A stretch of 64,000 bases of DNA from Lachnospiraceae bacterium UBA7196 (GTDB lineage Bacteria; Bacillota; Clostridia; Lachnospirales; Lachnospiraceae). The position numbers and the translations under genes are program-made. Within the stretch, counting starts at the first letter, position 1; every line of letters starts with the position of its first letter. Location: positions 62,001-126,000 of the forward strand of contig DKUU01000039.1 in the NCBI GenBank assembly GCA_002490835.1, given 5' to 3'. The notes under the pieces are model-generated. The model ran no database searches, was not told the origin of the DNA, and was given only the letters and a program-made list of their open reading frames with translations. This document shows, piece by piece, positions 25,127-34,300 of the stretch.

Positions 25127-26581
25127 TCATTCAATATCAATCGGCTCGGCAAGAAGAATATCCTCCTCCAAAAAGGACGTAAGACGGCATAAAATAATAC
25201 GGTTATTCATAGCTTCACCCTGCGAATCCCGAAATACGAAGCTTCCCTGCTCCTTGAAAGCAGCCTTGACATAATGGGGGGTATGACCGACCCACCAGCT
25301 CCCATCCTCTCTCTCAATACGCTCCTCAAAGAGGACCGGCGCCTCTTTCCCCAAAAAGGTCCTGCGAAACGCCGCCGACATCTCCCGCTCCAGCTTCATC
25401 AGCCGCTCGCTTCTCACCGCTTTTTCTGCCTCGGTGAGCTGCCCCGGCATCTTCGCCGCAGGCGTGCCCTGCCTTCTGGAGTACTTGAAAATGTGCATCT
25501 CATAAAAGCCGACCCGTGAAAGGAAGGCCTCCGTCTCCTGAAATTCCGTCTCTGTCTCCCCCGGAAAGCCCACGATCACGTCGGTGGTGATCGCCGGATT
25601 CTCGTAAGCCTTCCGCAGACACCCGACCGCTTCCAGATAAGCAGCCGTATCGTACTTTCGGTTCATCCGGCGAAGGACGGTGTCGCTGCCGCTCTGCAGG
25701 GAGAGATGAAAGTGCGGACAGACCTTGGGAAGCGCACACAGCTCCTGCGCAAATTCTTCCGTCACAATGCCCGGCTCAAGCGATCCCAGCCGGATCCGCT
25801 CCACTCCCGCAAGCTTTGACAGCTCCCGCAGAAGCGGCAGAAGCCCAGACCCGCCGCGGTCCATCGGAGATCCGCTTTGCCAAGCTATACCGTAGGAGCT
25901 TAAATGGATCCCCGTCAGCACAAGCTCCTGATAACCGGCCTTTGCAAGCCGCGCCGCCTCCGCCAGCACATCTTCCCGCCTACGGCTCCTGATCCGCCCT
26001 CTGGCGTAAGGAATGATGCAATAGGTACAAAACTGGTTACAGCCGTCCTGAATTTTCAAAAAAGCACGAGTGTGACCCGATGTCTCCCGCAGGGTCAGCT
26101 CCTCGTACTCCGCCGCCTGCCCGATGTCGATCTTATGGACTTCCGCCCGTCTTTTTCCTGCAGACAGCGATTTTTCTTCCGAGGGCTCCTCCATCCGCTC
26201 CGCTGCCGTTTCGTTTCCTTTCGGGGATGTTTGCCGCCTCGCCAGATAATCTTCCAGAATCTCCGCCAGCTCCCCTTTTTTGTTGTTGCCGATAGCGATA
26301 TCCACCGTGCCGTCCGCTTCCAGACTCTCCTGCCCCGTCTGCACATAACAGCCGACAGCCACCACTACGGCTTCCGGATTCAGGTTCCTCGCGCGGTGGA
26401 GCATCTGCCTGCTTTTTCTGTCTGCAATGTTCGTGACCGTACAGGTGTTCACAATATAAACATCAGCCTCTTCATCAAAAGATACAATTTTGTATCCCTT
26501 TTCTTGTAACATTTGTTGCATAAAGTCCAGTTCATAAGCATTTACTTTACAGCCAAGATTATGTAATGCTACACTTTTCAT
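25127..26581 (-). CDS. mtaB: tRNA N6-threonylcarbamoyladenosine(37) C2-methylthiotransferase MtaB
   Basis: 484 residues. The N-terminal UPF0004 domain has LGCKVNAYE, NTCTVTNIADRKSRQ and VGCYVQT (three cluster cysteines); the radical-SAM core has the CNQFCTYC motif in IQDGCNQFCTYCIIPYARG; a TRAM domain ends the protein. It adds a methylthio group to t6A37 of ANN-decoding tRNAs. A charged linker of about 40 residues (RQTSPKGNETAAERMEEPS..., about 115-155) is longer than in most members. Divergent from the HPr-like gene. Confidence 0.95.
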   Translation of the reverse strand: MKSVALHNLGCKVNAYELDFMQQMLQEKGYKIVSFDEEADVYIVNTCTVTNIADRKSRQMLHRARNLNPEAVVVAVGCYVQTGQESLEADGTVDIAIGNNKKGELAEILEDYLARRQTSPKGNETAAERMEEPSEEKSLSAGKRRAEVHKIDIGQAAEYEELTLRETSGHTRAFLKIQDGCNQFCTYCIIPYARGRIRSRRREDVLAEAARLAKAGYQELVLTGIHLSSYGIAWQSGSPMDRGGSGLLPLLRELSKLAGVERIRLGSLEPGIVTEEFAQELCALPKVCPHFHLSLQSGSDTVLRRMNRKYDTAAYLEAVGCLRKAYENPAITTDVIVGFPGETETEFQETEAFLSRVGFYEMHIFKYSRRQGTPAAKMPGQLTEAEKAVRSERLMKLEREMSAAFRRTFLGKEAPVLFEERIEREDGSWWVGHTPHYVKAAFKEQGSFVFRDSQGEAMNNRIILCRLTSFLEEDILLAEPIDIE

Positions 26582-26614
26582 AGTAATCTCCGCATTTTTT
26601 GTAGTGTTTTATCA

Positions 26615-26643
26615 TTGACTTTTATTCATTCAACATTTAGTAT
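26615..26643 (+). promoter_or_regulatory. Promoter of the HPr-like gene
   Basis: TTGACT (26615-26620), 17 bases, TAGTAT (26638-26643). A consensus-like AAAGGAGG ribosome-binding site follows at 26667-26674, ten bases before the ATG at 26685. Confidence 0.8.
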
Positions 26644-26684
26644 TATGTTCAGAAAGTATAAAAATCAAAGGAGGTAATTCCGCA

Positions 26685-26915
26685 ATGAAAACCGTACAGA
26701 TTTCTTTAAATTCTATCGATAAGGTTAAATCTTTCGTGAATGATATCACAAAGTTTGATTACGATTTCGATCTTGTGTCCGGCAGATACGTGATCGACGC
26801 AAAATCTATCATGGGTATCTTCAGCTTAGATTTATCCAAGCCGATCGACTTAAACATCCACGCTGAGGACGGCACGGATGAGGTTATGGCGGCGCTGAAG
26901 CCCTACATCATGTAG
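26685..26915 (+). CDS. HPr-like protein lacking the active-site histidine
   Basis: 76 residues. The second half keeps the HPr regulatory-site region KSIMGIFSLDLSKP, where the serine of KSIMG corresponds to Ser46, the site of HPr kinase. The first half, where HPr has GIHARPA with the PTS-phosphorylated His15, reads NSIDKVKSFVND and has no histidine at all. It therefore cannot accept phosphate from enzyme I in the usual way, and is best described as an HPr-domain paralogue, perhaps regulatory like Crh. Such small proteins are common in Lachnospiraceae. Strong promoter, strong ribosome-binding site and own terminator suggest high expression. Confidence 0.85.
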   Translation: MKTVQISLNSIDKVKSFVNDITKFDYDFDLVSGRYVIDAKSIMGIFSLDLSKPIDLNIHAEDGTDEVMAALKPYIM

Positions 26916-26947
26916 TGTGCGCCTGTCACAGCATAGAAGAAATCCAG

Positions 26948-26979
26948 AGCAGCTCGGAAATTTCCGGGCTGCTTTTTTG
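26948..26979 (+). terminator. Rho-independent terminator of the HPr-like gene
   Basis: AGCAGCTCGGAAA pairs with TTTCCGGGCTGCT (one G-T wobble), followed by six T. Confidence 0.92.
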
Positions 26980-27020
26980 CGCAGGCACGCATCTATAAGT
27001 TTGCTGTTTCTAAATACCTA

Positions 27021-27049
27021 TTGAAAAACGGGAAAAAATGACATATAAT
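27021..27049 (+). promoter_or_regulatory. Promoter of the antisense antitoxin RNA
   Basis: TTGAAA (27021-27026), 17 bases, consensus TATAAT (27044-27049). There is no open reading frame of note downstream before the hairpin at 27118-27164, so the product is an RNA. Confidence 0.82.
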
Positions 27050-27055
27050 ATGCTT

Positions 27056-27171
27056 AACAGGACAGCCGGAAGGTGAATGCGACTCACCCGACCCGGCGAA
27101 TTAAACTTTAAACTATTAAGAAATAGCCGTCAGCTCTCGCCAAAGAACAGGACGGCTATTTCTTATTTTTC
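27056..27171 (+). ncRNA. Antisense RNA, probable type I antitoxin (RatA-like arrangement)
   Basis: Predicted transcript of about 115 bases from the promoter at 27021-27049 to a terminator with a perfect 14-base stem (AAGAAATAGCCGTC at 27118-27131, GACGGCTATTTCTT at 27151-27164) followed by ATTTTTC. Its 5' half has a second hairpin around GGTGA...TCACC. It runs convergently into the 3' end of the minus-strand toxin gene and covers its stop codon and 3' untranslated region, as RatA does with TxpA in B. subtilis. The RNA is inferred from signals, not from expression data. Confidence 0.75.
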
Positions 27172-27239
27172 AAATTTAGAATCGCAACTACCAGTAACGC
27201 AATAGTAAGTATAACCTGCATTTCCTCATATGTACTCAT
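27156..27239 (-). CDS. Small hydrophobic peptide, putative holin-like type I toxin
   Basis: 27 codons, below usual gene-finder limits. The peptide begins MSTYEEMQVILTI, continues with a hydrophobic helix (residues 9-22, rich in L, V, I and A) and ends in a short basic tail (NLKNKK). Acidic start, one membrane helix and a lysine tail are the pattern of the putative holin-like toxin family related to TxpA/BsrG. AAGGGGTGA (27245-27253) stands 5 bases before the ATG. The stop codon lies in the first arm of the hairpin shared with the antisense RNA. Expected action is membrane insertion when not silenced. Confidence 0.78.
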   Translation of the reverse strand: MSTYEEMQVILTIALLVVAILNLKNKK

Positions 27240-27306
27240 AATAATCACCCCTTCCTCAGAACTCGGATCAGGTGAGAGCACGTCCCCCGGCTGCCCCGGC
27301 AAGCAT

Positions 27307-27312
27307 ATTATA
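27307..27312 (-). promoter_or_regulatory. Probable -10 element of the toxin gene
   Basis: TATAAT on the minus strand, about 70 bases upstream of the toxin ATG. The -35 region is poor (GAAAGT at 17-base spacing), so expression may be weak. The G-rich 5' leader (27254-27300) can fold and could delay translation. Confidence 0.5.
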
Positions 27313-27349
27313 TTGTCAATGTACGATCCACTTTCCTCTATTGTTGATT

Positions 27350-28531
27350 TTATGCCTGCACCACGATCACTTCCTTCGTCTCCAGCGCCTTCTCCACCAG
27401 CTCATCGATCCCTTCCTGCAAATTCTGTTCATGCCTTTTGATGATATTCAGATTCGGCTTGGTGACGGGATGCTTGGCCACAAAAATGGTACAGCAGTCC
27501 TCGTAAGGCAGGATGGACGTCTCGTAGCTGTCGATCTTTTCCGCGATCTCCACGATCTCCATCTTATCAAAACCGATCAGCGGCCGATAGACAGGCATGG
27601 TACACACCTCGTTGGTGGCAGCCAGACTCGCCATAGTCTGTGACGCCACCTGCCCGATGCTCTCTCCCGTGATCAAACCCAGACACTCCGTCTCCTTTGC
27701 GATATGCTCCGCAATCCGCATCATGTAACGGCGCATGATGATGGTCAGCTCGTCATGCGGACATTTATCATAAATATAAAGCTGGATATCCGTGAAATTC
27801 ACCACGTGAAGCCAGACAGGCCCCGCGTAGGCCGCCACCTTTTTAGCTAAATCGACCACCTTCTGCTTCGCCCGCTCGCTGGTGTAAGGCGGCGCGTGAA
27901 AGTACACCGCGTCGATCTTGACGCCGCGCTTGGCGATCATCCATCCCGCCACCGGAGAATCGATGCCGCCCGACAAAAGCAACATCGCCTTGCCGCCAGT
28001 CCCTACAGGCATGCCGCCCGGACCGGGTATAATCTCGGAATAAAGATAGATCTTGTCCCGCACTTCCACATGCAAAAGGATGTCCGGTTTATGCACATCC
28101 ACGCGCATTTCCGGATAGGCGTCAAGGATCACGCCGCCCAGCTCCACATTGATCTCCATGGAATCGAGCGGATAATTTTTGCGCGCCCGCCTCGCCGCCA
28201 CCTTAAAGGTCTTGTCCCTGTCCGGATACACGTCGCCGATGTAGCGCACCACATCCTCGCCAAGCTTCTCAAAACCCTCGTCCTCCACATACACTACCGG
28301 ACAGATGCCGGAGATGCCAAAGACCTTTTTCAAGCTCTCCACCGTCTCCTCAAAATCAAAGTCCGAGAGGGCGTCCACATAGATACGCCCATCCGTCCTG
28401 CGCACCGCAAACTCTCCCTCCGCCTTTTTCAGGGCATACTTGATCTGCTTGACCAGCGCCTCCTCAAAAAGGTAGCGGTTCTTGCCCTTAACACCGATCT
28501 CCGCGTATTTTATCAGAAATGACTTGTACAT
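27350..28531 (-). CDS. thiI: tRNA 4-thiouridine synthase ThiI
   Basis: 393 residues: N-terminal ferredoxin-like/THUMP domains (about 1-165) and a PP-loop ATPase domain with LLLSGGIDSPVAGWM near 180 and the late CVMPV-equivalent TMPVYRPLIGFDKMEIVEIAEKI. There is no C-terminal rhodanese domain, as usual in Firmicutes, so sulfur would be passed directly from the cysteine desulfurase whose gene lies 51 bases upstream. ThiI makes s4U at tRNA position 8. Confidence 0.95.
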   Translation of the reverse strand: MYKSFLIKYAEIGVKGKNRYLFEEALVKQIKYALKKAEGEFAVRRTDGRIYVDALSDFDFEETVESLKKVFGISGICPVVYVEDEGFEKLGEDVVRYIGDVYPDRDKTFKVAARRARKNYPLDSMEINVELGGVILDAYPEMRVDVHKPDILLHVEVRDKIYLYSEIIPGPGGMPVGTGGKAMLLLSGGIDSPVAGWMIAKRGVKIDAVYFHAPPYTSERAKQKVVDLAKKVAAYAGPVWLHVVNFTDIQLYIYDKCPHDELTIIMRRYMMRIAEHIAKETECLGLITGESIGQVASQTMASLAATNEVCTMPVYRPLIGFDKMEIVEIAEKIDSYETSILPYEDCCTIFVAKHPVTKPNLNIIKRHEQNLQEGIDELVEKALETKEVIVVQA

Positions 28532-28582
28532 ATTTTCTCCTTCTCTCCAATTATCCGGCGAGGGGCCGCAGGGCCCCTCATT

Positions 28583-29737
28583 TTAGTGTCGGGTATACCT
28601 TCTCAGCTTCGGCACGATCTCCTCCAGATTCTGACAAGCGTATGCGATCTCCTCTCCCGTGGTGCGGGCCGACAAGCTAAAACGGATCGTGGAGTGCAAA
28701 AGTTCCTTCTCCACGCCGATCGCCTTTAACGTCGCGGACGGCTGCGGTTTATGCGCCGCGCAGGCGCTTCCGGCGGAAACGTAGATCCCCCGCTCCTCCA
28801 GTGCATGCAAAAGCACCTCGCTGCGGACGCCCCCAAATGAAGCGCTCACGATATGAGCGGCGCCCTCCCTGCCGGGACAGCCGTTTATCACCACATCCGG
28901 TATATTTTTGACTGCTTTGGTCAGTTCTTCCCGCAGCGCATACATCCTCTCCACATCCTGCTCCAGATTTTCATACGCTGACTCCGCCGCCTTGGCAAAG
29001 CCCGCGATTCCGGGCAGGTTCTCCGTGCCTGACCTAAGTCCCCGCTGCTGGCCGCCACCGTACATGACGGGACTGACCTTCGCGCCCTCCCGCAGATAGA
29101 GAAGACCCACGCCTTTCGGCCCGTGAATCTTATGTGCGCTCACGGAGAGCATATCAACCTGCATCTTTTTCGGATACAGACGGACCTTGCCAAACCCCTG
29201 CACCGCGTCTACATGAAACAGCGTTTTCGGATTCTTTTTTTTGATCAGTGCGCCCGCCTCCGCAATGGGCTGTATGCTGCCGATTTCATTATTGGTGTGC
29301 ATAATGGAGACTAAAATGGTATCAGACCTGATCGCGTCCGAAAGCTCGTCAAGCGAAATGCGCCCCTGCCGGTCCACGGAGAGGTAAGTCACCTCAAAGC
29401 CCTGATCTTCCAAGTAGGCCGTAGTCTGCAGCACCGCCGGATGCTCGATCTTTGTCGTGATCACATGCCTGCCGCTCCTATGGTTTGCCATCGCCGCGCC
29501 GATCAGCGCAATATTATCAGACTCCGTCCCGCCGGAAGTAAAATAAATATCCTTTTCATTCACTTTTAAAAGCTTTGCAAACGTTTCTTCCGCGTATCTT
29601 AAGTAGGCTTCCGCCTCCACTCCCTTATGGTGCAGGCTGGAAGGATTCCCGTAATCTTCGCACAAGATCCTGTGCATCAACTGCGCGGCCTCCGCCAAGC
29701 AGACGGTGGTCGCGGAATTATCCAGATAGACTTCCAT
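28583..29737 (-). CDS. Cysteine desulfurase (NifS/IscS family), ThiI partner
   Basis: 384 residues, class V PLP enzyme. Visible motifs are the N-terminal YLDNSATT, TSGGTESDN, the PLP lysine in SVSAHKIHGPKGVG, and the sulfur-accepting cysteine in SAGSACAAHKP. It takes sulfur from cysteine as a protein persulfide. Adjacent thiI suggests that this copy (like NifZ in B. subtilis) is dedicated to 4-thiouridine formation, though it could also serve iron-sulfur cluster assembly. Confidence 0.94.
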   Translation of the reverse strand: MEVYLDNSATTVCLAEAAQLMHRILCEDYGNPSSLHHKGVEAEAYLRYAEETFAKLLKVNEKDIYFTSGGTESDNIALIGAAMANHRSGRHVITTKIEHPAVLQTTAYLEDQGFEVTYLSVDRQGRISLDELSDAIRSDTILVSIMHTNNEIGSIQPIAEAGALIKKKNPKTLFHVDAVQGFGKVRLYPKKMQVDMLSVSAHKIHGPKGVGLLYLREGAKVSPVMYGGGQQRGLRSGTENLPGIAGFAKAAESAYENLEQDVERMYALREELTKAVKNIPDVVINGCPGREGAAHIVSASFGGVRSEVLLHALEERGIYVSAGSACAAHKPQPSATLKAIGVEKELLHSTIRFSLSARTTGEEIAYACQNLEEIVPKLRRYTRH

Positions 29738-29810
29738 TGCTGTTATTTCCTTCCTAAACCCTATATCTCTAATATATGTTTTTTATCTTAAGCAGTGCAC
29801 CGCTCATTGC

Positions 29811-30551
29811 CTATTCCAGATGGTACATCAGCCACGACAGTACGACCAGTCCTGCCGTTTCTGTGCGCAGGATGCGCCGACCCAAGGTGACGGGGGTAAC
29901 ATCCACCGCAAGCGCCATCTCCACCTCACCTTCCTCGAAGCCTCCCTCCGGCCCGATAAAGACCGCCACACTCTTTCCCGGTCCAATCCCTTCTATGATC
30001 TTTCTGGTCTGCGCCATATCCTCCTGCGACAGTTCGTAGGGAAGGAGACGCACATCCATCCCTTCCGCGTAGGACAGCGCCTCCTTCATCGTCATGGGCA
30101 TCTTCACAGCAGGGATGACGCCCCGCCTGCACTGCTTGGCCGCCGCCTCCGCAATGCCCTGCCAGCGGTTCACCTTCGCCTGTGCCTTCTTCTCGTCCAG
30201 CTTTACCACACAACGCCTTGCCGCCACCGGAACGATCTCATGCACCCCCAGCTCAACGGCCTTCTGCACGATGAGTTCCATCTTATCCGCCTTGGGAAGA
30301 CACTGGAACAGATAAATCTTTGAGGGCAGTTCCACCCCTTCTTCCCTGACAAAGCGCAGCGAACAGATCACCTGATCTTTCGTATACTCCTCGATGCCGC
30401 AGCGATACTCTTTATCATCCACACCGCATCTGACTGCGATCTCCTCGCCGGGTTTTAAGCGAAGCACATTTTTCATATGATTTACGTCGTTTCCCGTGAT
30501 AACGACACGCGTGCCCTGAATCTGCGATGATTTTACAAAAAACTGATACAT
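29811..30551 (-). CDS. rsmE: 16S rRNA (uracil1498-N3)-methyltransferase RsmE
   Basis: 246 residues from the ATG at 30551 (GGAG upstream); a TTG at 30557 is less likely. An N-terminal PUA-like domain (MYQFFVKSSQIQ...HMKNVLRLKPGEEI) precedes a SPOUT knot with IGPEGGFEEGEVEMA and LGRRILRTETAGLVVLS, both signature motifs of RsmE. It methylates U1498 of 16S rRNA. In many Clostridia rsmE follows prmA directly; here an adhesin and a VanZ gene separate them. Confidence 0.95.
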   Translation of the reverse strand: MYQFFVKSSQIQGTRVVITGNDVNHMKNVLRLKPGEEIAVRCGVDDKEYRCGIEEYTKDQVICSLRFVREEGVELPSKIYLFQCLPKADKMELIVQKAVELGVHEIVPVAARRCVVKLDEKKAQAKVNRWQGIAEAAAKQCRRGVIPAVKMPMTMKEALSYAEGMDVRLLPYELSQEDMAQTRKIIEGIGPGKSVAVFIGPEGGFEEGEVEMALAVDVTPVTLGRRILRTETAGLVVLSWLMYHLE

Positions 30552-30615
30552 AAGCAATGCTCCATTTCGCCGTCGTTCTACCTAAAATTCACAAAAAACG
30601 ACAGCCCCGACGACA

Positions 30616-31254
30616 TCAATCCTGCTGCTCTTGCGTCTCCTCCGGCTCTTTCGCCGATTCCGCCTGCGCCTTGCGCAGCGTACGCTCTTCCCGTCTTCCC
30701 TTGAGGGTGCGAATCACTGTCACGATTTTTACAAGCAGCACAAACACAAGAACCCCCAATACAGCGCCAGCGCTGTCAATACAGACATCCGTAAACCGCC
30801 CCGACCGTCCCGGCACAAAAAGCTGGTGAATCTCGTCGGTGGCGGCATAGACGGCAGCCGCTCCGGAAGCGGTCCCACCCCTTCTAAACAGGCTCATCTC
30901 CCACTGCCCGATCCAGATAAAAATAAGGACAGACAAGATCCCGTACTCTGTCATATGGGCCATTTTGCGCACAAAACCCTCGATAGCGTCCGCAATTTCC
31001 TGCACCCGCTCTTCGCTTAAGCCCAGATGGAAAAAAATGCTGGTAGAATTCACCATCTGATAAGTCACGCTATGACTCACCTCTCCGGACTCCTCCTTGG
31101 TTTGCGCGGAAAAGGCAAAAATGATGCACATCCACACGATCGCCAGCACGCCGGCGAGATTTCTTAAAAAGGTCATTTTCATTCTCTTCCGCCTTGCGGC
31201 AGCTTTGTCCTGTTTGCTTTCTTCCTGCTCTTCTATCTCTTCCTTCTTCTTCAT
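30616..31254 (-). CDS. VanZ-family membrane protein
   Basis: 212 residues with a charged cytosolic start, helices near 30-48, 95-115 and 165-185, and the VanZ hallmarks FAFSAQTKEESGEVSHSVT, KMAHMTEYGILSVLI and DEIHQLFVPGRSGRFTDVCIDSAGAVLG. VanZ-type proteins confer low teicoplanin resistance in enterococci; the function of the broad family is unclear. It ends with an acidic Glu/Gln-rich tail. Gap to rsmE is about 60 bases, so probably one transcript. Confidence 0.88.
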   Translation of the reverse strand: MKKKEEIEEQEESKQDKAAARRKRMKMTFLRNLAGVLAIVWMCIIFAFSAQTKEESGEVSHSVTYQMVNSTSIFFHLGLSEERVQEIADAIEGFVRKMAHMTEYGILSVLIFIWIGQWEMSLFRRGGTASGAAAVYAATDEIHQLFVPGRSGRFTDVCIDSAGAVLGVLVFVLLVKIVTVIRTLKGRREERTLRKAQAESAKEPEETQEQQD

Positions 31255-31304
31255 ATCCCATTCCTTTTTCGCTATTTTTCATCGGAGCAGACTTATTGAG
31301 CCCG

Positions 31305-34300
31305 TCACATATGCGTCATATAGATGAGCGACCACTCAAAATGCTCTTCCTTATACTTTCCGATACTGTGATAATACACCAATACAAAGAATATCTGCAC
31401 CAGCGCCGCGTATTTCCTCAGCCGTCCGCCCTTCTCCGCCCAAGCGATCAGGCGGGCTATAATCTCCTTCTTGTCTTCCTCCGTCATCCGGTTCTGCTCT
31501 GTGCTGAAGTACATCACAATATATAAGAGCCCTGATATCATCGCCATTGTCGCATACACCGCCACATTCGGATAGGCGTCTCCCGTCTTCGGCTCTTTCC
31601 CCGTGGGTACCCCCGATGCTTCTTCCACTGCAGTCTCCCGCACCTGAGTCGGCGGCTCATATACGCTTCCGTCGCCTGCTGGCGGCGTATACGCGGCAAT
31701 CACGGTCGTTTCCTCCCCGGCTATCCTCACGTTCGTCGAACGGCTGCTCTCGTTCCCGGCATTATCCACTGCCGTCACTTTGACCGTATGCTCTCCGGCT
31801 CCCGCCACTTCCACGTTAAACGTGCAGCTCTCCACGATCCCGTCCGCAAAGCCCTTATCCGTCACGCTCTGCTCCTGTCTGTCATCCGTCCGCCAGCTTA
31901 CCGCTGCGATCCCTCCTGTGACACGGCGGCTGCTGTCTTCGTCCGCATCGTCGTATACCGTCACTTCCACGACTGCCCTGCCGTCTTTTATCCCCTTATG
32001 CGCAAAGCGGATAAGCGGCGCGTTGTCTTCCACGATGACGCCGCCTCCCTGCGCCGTGAGCAGCTTTCCGGGCGATTCGTTCCCGGCCCTGTCCCTGCAC
32101 ATGAGGGAGATGGTCCCCTTATAATCCTCCGCTATGGTGACCTTTGCCTGAATCTGTCCGTCAACGGTCCCTACCTCGCCGCCCGTTGCTCCGGCTGTCC
32201 TGTTTCCGGCATCCTGTCCGCCGTCCGGGACCGCTTCCAGCCACACTGCCGCTGTCCGGGCCGTCTGCTCCGGCACACCGGCATCTTCCATCATAGCCTC
32301 TCCCGTGACAGGCTCCCCGTTTTCCGGCGTAAACGTATACGCAATCTTTTCGACCCCGCTCCCCTTTTCGGTGACAGGCACCGTCAGCACCATATCCTTT
32401 TTGCGGACCTTCCAGTCTCCCACGTCCCGACTGCCTTCATTATATGCGGCTTCCCCAAGGACCGGCGGGATGTCGTCCACCATCTGCGCGTACACCGTCG
32501 CGCTGTCTGCCAGCCTTATCGTATCCTCCGGCCTGTGACAGACACCGCCCGCCTCCTTCTCAAGGCTCCACCCACGGAATGTATACCCTTCCCGGCTGAT
32601 CTCATGCTCGACGGTGAACGCCGCCGGCTCACAGGTGATCTCCCCGTGTACATTGGCATGACTGTACCCGCTCTGTTTATCAAATACCGCTTCCACCCAG
32701 CCGTTCACATCGTAGGTGAGTTCCACCTTCTTCTTATATATCCCGTAAAAATCTGTGTCCTCGGATATCGTAATCTCCTGCCCGCCTTCGCTCTCCACGC
32801 TCTCCACGTATCCCGTCGCGCTCCTGCTCCAGCCGACCGGCTCCCAGCCTTCCATCTCCTTCAGGGCTGGCGCCGTGAGCGTCCCCTTCAGCTCTCCCGT
32901 GACACCGCTGCTGGTAAAGACCGACTCCACTGTCTCATACGCCCCTTCCGCTCCGGAGAAGAACCTCGCGTTCGGCGCCATCCTGAAGATACCGTACAGG
33001 ACCGTATCCTCCGTGATCGTAATCTGATCCCGTTCAGGGTCGTCCTTCCTGTAAAAGTCCCCGTTTCCGTCCGCCCTTGTATTCCATCCCAGAAATTCGC
33101 TCCCTTCCATGGTAAGATCCGGCGCGATCCCAAATGTAAAGGCATCCGGCGTTTCCGACGCAGGCTGGTACAGGACCTTGGTCTTATTTACCTTGGCGCT
33201 GCGCGTCTGCGTGCTGTCAGCGGGTATACTCCCGCTCCCGTACTCATGGTTCAACACCTGATAGGAGAGGGTGGCCGTCTTTTTATATACGCCGTAATAA
33301 GGCTTTCCGTCCTCCGTCTCATCGAGTACAATGGTGCTGTCCGGCTTGATCAGCTTCGTCCCGTCCCAGCCGGCCTCATTTTCATCCCAGCCGCTCTCTT
33401 CCCATCCCGTCATCCCCGCGAGCTCCTTAAGGTGCGGCGTTATGATCTTTCCGGTAGTAGCGATCCCCTCTCCTTCGACGGCGATGCTCCCCTTCTTTTC
33501 GTAGTCGCCGGCCGCTCCGGAATAGAAGTCCGCATACGGCGGCTTTACGAACGCCGCGTATAAGGTCGTATCCTCCGAGATCTTTATGATATCGCCTTCC
33601 TGATAGAGTTCTCCCGTCCCGTCCTTCTTCGTGTTCCAGCCGACAAACATCCAGTTGGGTTTGTCCGCGTCTATTGCCCCCGCAACGCTGAATCCGGGCA
33701 TGTCATATGTGATCTTGTCATGTACGTTTGCCCTGCACTCCGCCATCCCGCTCCCCGGAGTCTCGTCTTCCTTTCCGCCGTTCGCGTCATAGCGCAGGGT
33801 CACGTCCTTTTTATAGATGCCGTAATAAGACGTATTTTTGCTAATCGTAAGGGATGTATCCGGCGCTATGCTTCCCTCATAGCCGTCTGTCGCCTCATCC
33901 CAGCCCACTTTCGTCCAGTCGCCCATATCTTTGAGGGCAGGAGCGGTGAATGTCACGCTCTCAGCATCTTCTTCCGGTTCCCCTGACAGGGTCTCGCAGG
34001 AACCAGCCGCGCCGGAATAGAAGCGCGCCTTGATGACCTTGCCTTCCTCGAAGATCGCATACAGGGTGGTGTCCTCTGTGATCTGAAACGTGGAACCGGG
34101 GCTGTAGGACGTCCCCTTTCCGTCCGGCTTGGTATTCCACTCTGTGAACCGGTATCCTTCCCTGCTGAGCGCATCCGCGGGCTTTACCGTCACCTCCGCG
34201 CCGCTCGCATACTCCGTATCATCCTTCACTTCTCCCGTGGCCCCGTTCGACGAATAATACACATACAGCCCGTAAGGCGGCTGTTTTTCTGACAGATAGA

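Noticed and set aside
31788..33563. A 591-codon plus-strand reading frame opposite the adhesin C-terminal half
   Set aside because: Arg/His/Pro-rich shadow of the InlB-type repeats; no start signals and no domain.
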